This document shows positions 20,849-24,459 of a stretch of DNA of 24,459 nt, piece after piece. The first letter of the stretch is position 1; each line of letters begins with the position of its first letter. Origin of the DNA: Rhodocyclaceae bacterium UBA2271 (GTDB taxonomy: Bacteria; Pseudomonadota; Gammaproteobacteria; Burkholderiales; Rhodocyclaceae); the NCBI GenBank assembly GCA_002347405.1, contig DDXB01000005.1, positions 1-24,459 on the forward strand, written 5' to 3'. The notes under the pieces are model-generated. The model was given only the letters and a program-made list of their open reading frames with translations, did not search any database and was not told where the DNA came from. The position numbers and the translations under genes are program-made.

Positions 20849-21814
20849 ATGTCTGCAGTAGAAACCGTAGTGAATGCCGGATCGACCGGGCGGATTATTG
20901 CCGCACTGCTTCAACCACATGCCCGCATCTCGCCCAAATACTTCTACGATGCGCGCGGGTCGGCATTGTTTGAAGACATCACGCGGCTGCCCGAGTATTA
21001 CCTGACCCGCACCGAGCGCGCGGTAATGGCGGCGCATGGCGCTGACATCGCACGCAAAGTCGGCGCTGGCGGGACGGCGATCGAATTGGGTGCGGGCAGT
21101 TGCGAGAAGGCCCGGGCACTCTGCGAACTGATCGAGCCGGCGCGGTTTATCGCTGTCGATATTTCCGCCGAGTTCTTGCAGGAGGCGGTCGAAGGATTGC
21201 GTGCGGCGTTTCCCGCGCTCGACGTGCGTGCCGTCGCCGCCGACCTGACGCAGGAGATCGTCCTGCCGGACATCCCCCGCGCACAGCGGCTGGTGTTTTA
21301 TCCCGGTTCGTCGATCGGGAACTTCGCCCCGCCCGCTGCCCTGAATTTGCTGCTGCGCGTGCGGCATCTGCTGGCAGACGACGGGGCACTGCTGATCGGC
21401 GTTGACCTGGTCAAGGATGTCGCCGTGCTCGAAGCCGCCTACAACGATGCCGCCAATGTCACCGCCGCCTTCAACCTCAACATATTGAATCACATCAATC
21501 AGCTGATCGGCAGCGATTTCGATCTGCGCCAATGGCAGCATCGGGCGTTTTTCAATGCCGCTGAGTCGCGCATCGAAATGCATCTGGAAGCGGCGGCGGA
21601 TACGCTGGTGCGCTGGCCCGGCGGTGAGCGCCGCTTTGCGCGCGGCGAACGCATTCACACCGAACACAGCTACAAATACCGGAGCGAGGATTTTGTCGCC
21701 CTGCTGGCGCGTGCCGGCTTCCCGCACAGCGAAGTCTGGACCGATGAGCAGCAATGGTTCGCGGTAGTTCTCGCCCGCCCTGAAAAAGATCCTGACCGGA
21801 AGGAGCCGCAATGA
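20849..21814 (+). CDS. egtD: L-histidine N-alpha-methyltransferase EgtD
   Basis: EgtD makes hercynine by three SAM-dependent methylations of histidine, the first step of ergothioneine synthesis. The 321-residue protein shows the family blocks ISPKYFYDARGSALFEDITRLPEYYLTRTE, motif I IELGAGSCEKARAL (usually ELGSGSSxKTR), VDISAEFL, LVFYPGSSIGNF and a C-terminal TEHSYKYRSEDF. The start at 20849 is supported by GGAGGT 8 nt upstream; an ATG at 20834 would place that site inside the gene. Copy 5 of the 24-nt repeat encodes residues 70-77 (KVGAGGTA), directly before motif I, and gives the gene a short loop change there. It overlaps egtB by ATGA. Confidence 0.95.
   Translation: MSAVETVVNAGSTGRIIAALLQPHARISPKYFYDARGSALFEDITRLPEYYLTRTERAVMAAHGADIARKVGAGGTAIELGAGSCEKARALCELIEPARFIAVDISAEFLQEAVEGLRAAFPALDVRAVAADLTQEIVLPDIPRAQRLVFYPGSSIGNFAPPAALNLLLRVRHLLADDGALLIGVDLVKDVAVLEAAYNDAANVTAAFNLNILNHINQLIGSDFDLRQWQHRAFFNAAESRIEMHLEAAADTLVRWPGGERRFARGERIHTEHSYKYRSEDFVALLARAGFPHSEVWTDEQQWFAVVLARPEKDPDRKEPQ
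21056..21079 (-). repeat. 24-nt dispersed repeat, copy 5 (in egtD)
   Basis: This is an exact match to the consensus on the minus strand, antisense to egtD. It is read as KVGAGGTA, a third frame compared with the purL and hslO copies, and abuts SAM motif I. Confidence 0.85.
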
Positions 21815-23040
21815 AGCTTGCCCGACTTGCCGACACCTACCGCGCGGTGCGTGCACGCACCGAACAACTGGCGGCGCCGCTTTCCGCCGAAGATTGTTGC
21901 GTGCAATCGATGCCCGAGGCCAGCCCGACGAAATGGCACCTCGGTCATACCTCTTGGTTTTTCGAAACTTTCTTGCTGGAGCCCCATGAGACCGGTTTCA
22001 AACCGTTCGATCCGGCATTTCGCGTGCTGTTCAATTCCTACTACAACACCTTGGGGGACAAACATCCACGCCCGCAGCGCGGCTTGCTGACGCGTCCCGC
22101 GCTGGATGTCGTGCTGGCCTATCGTGCCGATGTGGATCGACGCATGCTGGCACTGCTCGGCCATGCCGATACGCAACTGGAAAGCATGGTGGAACTGGGC
22201 CTGCATCATGAGCAACAACACCAGGAACTGCTGCTGACCGACATCAAGCATCTGCTCTCGTGCAATCCCCTGTTCCCCGCCTACGCCCAGCCGGTGGCGA
22301 ACTCCGCTCCCTTCGCTGAAATGACCTGGCAGGATTTCGCGGGCAGCCTGATCGAGATCGGCCATGACGGTGCCGGTTTTAGCTACGACAACGAGTTGCC
22401 GCGCCATCGTGTCTACCTGCAACCCTATCGGCTGGCGTCCCGACTGGTCACCAACAACGAATTTGCCGCCTTCATCGCTGCCGGCGGCTATGCCGATCCC
22501 GTGCTTTGGCTTGCCGAAGGCTGGGACTGGCGGGAGACACAGGGACGGGAACAGCCGCTGTACTGGCATCGGGATGGCGCCGGCTGGCGTGAATTCACCC
22601 TGGGCGGCCTGCTGGCGCTCGCTCCGCAACAGCCCCTCGTGCATGTCTCATACTATGAGGCCGATGCCTATGCGCGCTGGGCCGGCGCGCGCCTGCCGAC
22701 CGAAGCGGAATGGGAACATGCGGCTGCGGATTTGCCGTTGCGCGGCCATTTTGCCGACAGCGGTGTTTTTCACCCGCACTCCGCAGCCGGGACGGGGCTT
22801 GCGCAAATGTTCGGCGATGCCTGGGAATGGACTTCTTCCAGCTATGCGCCCTACCCCGGGTTTCGCCTGCCGTTGGGTGCCGTCGGCGAATACAACGGCA
22901 AATTCATGGTCAATCAATACGTCCTGCGCGGTGGCTCCTGCGCAACACCGGAAGGCCATGTGCGCGCCAGCTACCGGAACTTCTTCCCGGCCTCAGCATG
23001 CTGGCAGTTTTCCGGCATCCGGCTGGCGCGGGATGACTAG
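21811..23040 (+). CDS. egtB: EgtB, iron-dependent sulfoxide synthase of ergothioneine synthesis
   Basis: EgtB joins hercynine and a thiol (gamma-glutamylcysteine or cysteine) to the sulfoxide with O2 and non-heme iron. The 409-residue protein has an N-terminal DinB-like domain carrying the three-His iron site (KWHLGHTSWFFE near 41-52, and HEQQH at 133-137) and a C-terminal FGE-sulfatase-type domain (RLPTEAEWEHAA, GDAWEWTSSSYAPYPGF, GEYNGKFMVNQYVLRGGSC, ASYRNFFPASACWQFSGIRLARD). It is translationally coupled to egtD. No egtC amidohydrolase or egtE lyase gene is beside it, so the thiol substrate and the last step are open. Confidence 0.95.
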   Translation: MKLARLADTYRAVRARTEQLAAPLSAEDCCVQSMPEASPTKWHLGHTSWFFETFLLEPHETGFKPFDPAFRVLFNSYYNTLGDKHPRPQRGLLTRPALDVVLAYRADVDRRMLALLGHADTQLESMVELGLHHEQQHQELLLTDIKHLLSCNPLFPAYAQPVANSAPFAEMTWQDFAGSLIEIGHDGAGFSYDNELPRHRVYLQPYRLASRLVTNNEFAAFIAAGGYADPVLWLAEGWDWRETQGREQPLYWHRDGAGWREFTLGGLLALAPQQPLVHVSYYEADAYARWAGARLPTEAEWEHAAADLPLRGHFADSGVFHPHSAAGTGLAQMFGDAWEWTSSSYAPYPGFRLPLGAVGEYNGKFMVNQYVLRGGSCATPEGHVRASYRNFFPASACWQFSGIRLARDD

Positions 23041-23130
23041 CTGGCGAGTGTCTTGATGAGTCGGCGATTAACGCCAAGCCTGCTGCGCAGTCATTGTTGA
23101 CCGCGCAACCAACACCGACGCTATGGTCGA

Positions 23131-23382
23131 CTAGTGGAGCGGCTGGATTTCCAGCTCTGCATCGATACCGACAACGGTATCGAGCACCTCACCGACCACC
23201 TTGACATCGGCATCCGACCATTCCGCATCAGGGGCGATCGATTTGGTTGTCAATGGTGCAATATCAAAATCGACGAATTTATCGCCGATCTTGAGAACCT
23301 GCATTCCAGAAGGGTGTTCCACCAGCTCCCAGTCGTCGGGGATTTCCAGTTCGGCGCGAATCAGCACGCTCAGGTTTTTCAT
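23131..23382 (-). CDS. Small acidic hypothetical protein, 83 residues
   Basis: I do not recognise this protein. It begins MKNLSVLIRAELEIPDDWELVEHPSGMQVLKIGDKFVDFDIAP and ends with an acidic segment (EWSDADVKVVGEVLDTVVGIDAELEIQ). Asp and Glu are abundant and there is no Cys or membrane segment. AAGGAG lies about 9 nt upstream of the ATG at 23382, which supports translation. It is the last of three small minus-strand genes; the WELVEHPSGMQVLKIGDKF pattern resembles small phage-associated proteins, but this is an impression only. egtB converges on it. Confidence 0.65.
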   Translation of the reverse strand: MKNLSVLIRAELEIPDDWELVEHPSGMQVLKIGDKFVDFDIAPLTTKSIAPDAEWSDADVKVVGEVLDTVVGIDAELEIQPLH

Positions 23383-23407
23383 GGTGGCATACTCCTTCGG
23401 CTCAGGC

Positions 23408-23644
23408 TTACGGCTTCGCGGTAGCCTGGGTGTTCAGCGTAATCCGCGCCTTGCTCTGACAATCCGCCTTGTTATCGGCGGAAACGCGCTTGCCAAAGGC
23501 GTCACGCGCCGCCCGACCGGCCTTGGTGGCCTCGATGCTCTTGATGCAGCGCCAACGCTTTCCTGTTTTTGTGGTGAGCTGGCGCATCTCCTCGATGGGA
23601 TGATGCTTGCTACAGTGGTAACAGTAGGCGGTATCTGTGCTCAT
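23408..23644 (-). CDS. Small zinc-finger-like hypothetical protein, phage type
   Basis: The 78-residue protein begins MSTDTAYCYHCSKHHPIEEMRQLTTKTGKRWRCIKSIEA. CYHC plus the later RWRC and HH could form a small zinc site. The rest is basic and polar and ends TQATAKP. AGGA stands 9-10 nt before the ATG at 23644; a longer frame up to 23746 overlaps the next gene and lacks a site. Small proteins with CxxC near the N-terminus followed by GKRWRCI-K-SIEA are, in my recollection, common in betaproteobacterial prophages. The function is unknown. Confidence 0.65.
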   Translation of the reverse strand: MSTDTAYCYHCSKHHPIEEMRQLTTKTGKRWRCIKSIEATKAGRAARDAFGKRVSADNKADCQSKARITLNTQATAKP

Positions 23645-23669
23645 TGATAGAGGTTCCTGATTGACAAGC

Positions 23670-23921
23670 TCAGGCTTTGGCGCCTGGCTTTCTACCGGGC
23701 GTGGCCGGTGGGATCGACCCGGCAATCCGGCAGAGTATGCCTTCAACCGGTTTGCCGTCGTTGAATCGAGTTACGCTGCAACGAGAGATTTCTCCGCGCT
23801 CCGACATGTCCGTCAAGGAGGTGCGAACTTTGGTCAGCGGGATTCCGGTAGCTTCGGCAATTTCAATGTCCATGCGCTGACCGTGCTTGCGGAGGTATTG
23901 CAGGATGGGGACTGAGTTCAT
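23670..23921 (-). CDS. Small winged-helix (HTH) protein, phage type
   Basis: The 83-residue protein begins MNSVPILQYLRKHGQRMDIEIAEATGIPLTKVRTSLTDMSERGEISRCSVTRFNDGKPVEG. That is a compact winged helix: a first helix, a recognition helix in IPLTKVRTSLTDM, and a wing at ISRCSVTRF. The tail PPATPGRKPGAKA is basic and likely disordered. The start at 23921 has CGGAG about 8 nt upstream; the longer frame (to 24071) has a non-homologous N-terminus. It may be a transcriptional regulator of a prophage remnant; the target is unknown. Confidence 0.7.
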   Translation of the reverse strand: MNSVPILQYLRKHGQRMDIEIAEATGIPLTKVRTSLTDMSERGEISRCSVTRFNDGKPVEGILCRIAGSIPPATPGRKPGAKA

Positions 23922-24058
23922 CACGGATACTCCGTTGTTATTGCCATCGACCAGGACCCAAGACTGGTGATCCTGAGTTTGGCTGGGTAATGCGCTTATT
24001 GCAAAATGGGCGAAAGCCAAAACCTGCCTGCACCCGAACCTGAACAGATCCAAGCAAA

Positions 24059-24182
24059 GCAAAAAAGCCACCCCGAAGGATGGCTTAAGTGCTTGAAACC
24101 TTTGCCACCGACCTGGATTCTAACCAAGGCTAAGGATCAACTGGCTGGTTCCCGCACATGCTTAGTTGGTCTGCCATAATAC
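24059..24182 (-). ncRNA. Candidate small RNA with UUCG-loop terminator
   Basis: On the minus strand an extended -10 box (TGG-TATTAT, with TATTAT at 24176-24181) would start a transcript near 24169. It would end at a hairpin 24066-24085, AGCCATCC-UUCG-GGGTGGCU with one G-U pair, followed by six U residues. The RNA of about 110 nt contains no start codon with a ribosome binding site. The -35 region is poor. It could also be the end of an RNA reading out of the insertion sequence. Confidence 0.4.
24060..24085 (-). terminator. Rho-independent terminator with UUCG tetraloop
   Basis: An 8-bp stem (24066-24073 with 24078-24085, one G-U pair) closed by C(UUCG)G is followed on the minus strand by TTTTTT (24061-24066, partly in the stem). 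It would stop transcripts coming from the right, that is from the insertion sequence side, before the three small genes. Confidence 0.8.
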
Positions 24183-24222
24183 CACAGATAATTTAGTTCG
24201 CGTTGTAAATGCCAGAATTCCT

Positions 24223-24459
24223 CAGGGCTAGAGCATCAAATCTCCCTGAGCTGCAAGACGGCAACGAGGTAGTCAGGGTTCCACGCGGCGGCTTTGCGTT
24301 TTCTGGGGAGGCTGGTGGATCGGGACTTATCGCTCCGAAACAGGTTCAATGACACGCGCCGCAGGAATGAGAAGTTCAGCGCCGCATTTCTCAGGCGGAT
24401 GGGGCTGGCGTCTTCGCCAAAGGTGACATCCAGGCACCAATGCAGTCCGTTCTCGATCC
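24223..24459 (-). mobile_element. End of an ISAs1-family insertion sequence, cut by the window edge
   Basis: The transposase reading frame stops at 24236, and 9 nt beyond it on the outside is CAGGGCTAG (from 24223), which fits the CAGGG ends that I remember for ISAs1-family elements. The other end and the target duplication lie outside the window, so the boundary at 24223 is a proposal. Confidence 0.55.
24236..24459 (-). CDS. ISAs1-family transposase, C-terminal part (5' end outside window)
   Basis: The visible 73 residues begin IENGLHWCLDVTFGEDASPIRLRNAALNFSFLRRVSLNLFR and end KAAAWNPDYLVAVLQLREI. IEN-LHW-LDVTF-ED-S-IR--NA--N---LRR--LNL is the C-terminal signature of ISAs1/H-repeat DDE transposases; the Glu of IEN is near the catalytic Glu position of the family. 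The frame is open to the window edge. It is not in a broken state here, but whether the whole gene is intact cannot be seen. Confidence 0.88.
   Translation of the reverse strand, partial: IENGLHWCLDVTFGEDASPIRLRNAALNFSFLRRVSLNLFRSDKSRSTSLPRKRKAAAWNPDYLVAVLQLREI

Noticed and set aside
24087..24160. A tRNA-like look (GTGC...GCAC ends, GGTTTCAAGC) on the minus strand
   Set aside because: No 7-bp acceptor stem, D stem, anticodon stem and T stem can be laid out together; it does not fold as a tRNA.

Overview
The window looks like chromosomal DNA of a GC-rich environmental betaproteobacterium, probably near Rhodocyclales/Nitrosomonadales. Grounds: a PEP-CTERM exosortase substrate, a gammaproteobacterial-type long PurL, DusC, YceH and ArfB of proteobacterial type, and several families of short interspersed repeats. 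The assignment to order is inference; no rRNA or tRNA gene is present to settle it.

Layout. 1-830: a PEP-CTERM secreted protein (minus) with its own terminator. 831-5531 (minus): purL, then a GNAT toxin/DUF1778 antitoxin pair (TacAT type) with a clear promoter. 5797-7562 (plus): a CnoX-like thioredoxin-TPR protein and a spermidine-synthase-like protein, separated by a palindromic interspersed element. 7648-9605 (minus): a coupled DUF4824/DUF2157 membrane pair. 9670-12197 (plus): an ArsC/Spx-family protein, Hsp33 (hslO), a secreted thermonuclease-like protein and YceH. 12211-12687: a GIY-YIG gene surrounded by palindromic repeat units. 12713-15113 (plus): a LexA-like repressor, umuD and umuC, separated by 2 nt each, behind a sigma70 promoter with two tandem operator-like palindromes. 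15302-16668 (minus): dusC and a 58-residue CsbD protein. 17033-20775 (plus): DUF2868, a DUF3482 GTPase, an unknown 119-residue protein and arfB, the first three joined by ATGA overlaps. 20849-23040 (plus): egtD-egtB, ergothioneine synthesis. 23131-24459 (minus): three small genes of phage-like character, a candidate small RNA with a UUCG-loop terminator, and the end of an ISAs1-family insertion sequence.

Most notable points. (1) A directional, non-palindromic 24-nt repeat occurs five times, four of them inside the conserved genes purL (twice), hslO and egtD, where it is read in three different frames. This resembles in-frame selfish elements such as the Rickettsia palindromic elements, or an uptake-type signal, but it fits no family I can name. 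(2) Hsp33 has lost two of the four zinc-binding cysteines of its redox switch and also carries the repeat. (3) The repressor-umuDC cassette has tandem GTGWTC-N4-GAACAC operators unlike the classical proteobacterial LexA box. (4) A GIY-YIG nuclease-like gene sits in a cluster of palindromic repeats, and two ~136-bp inverted-repeat elements share arms and parts of their interior.
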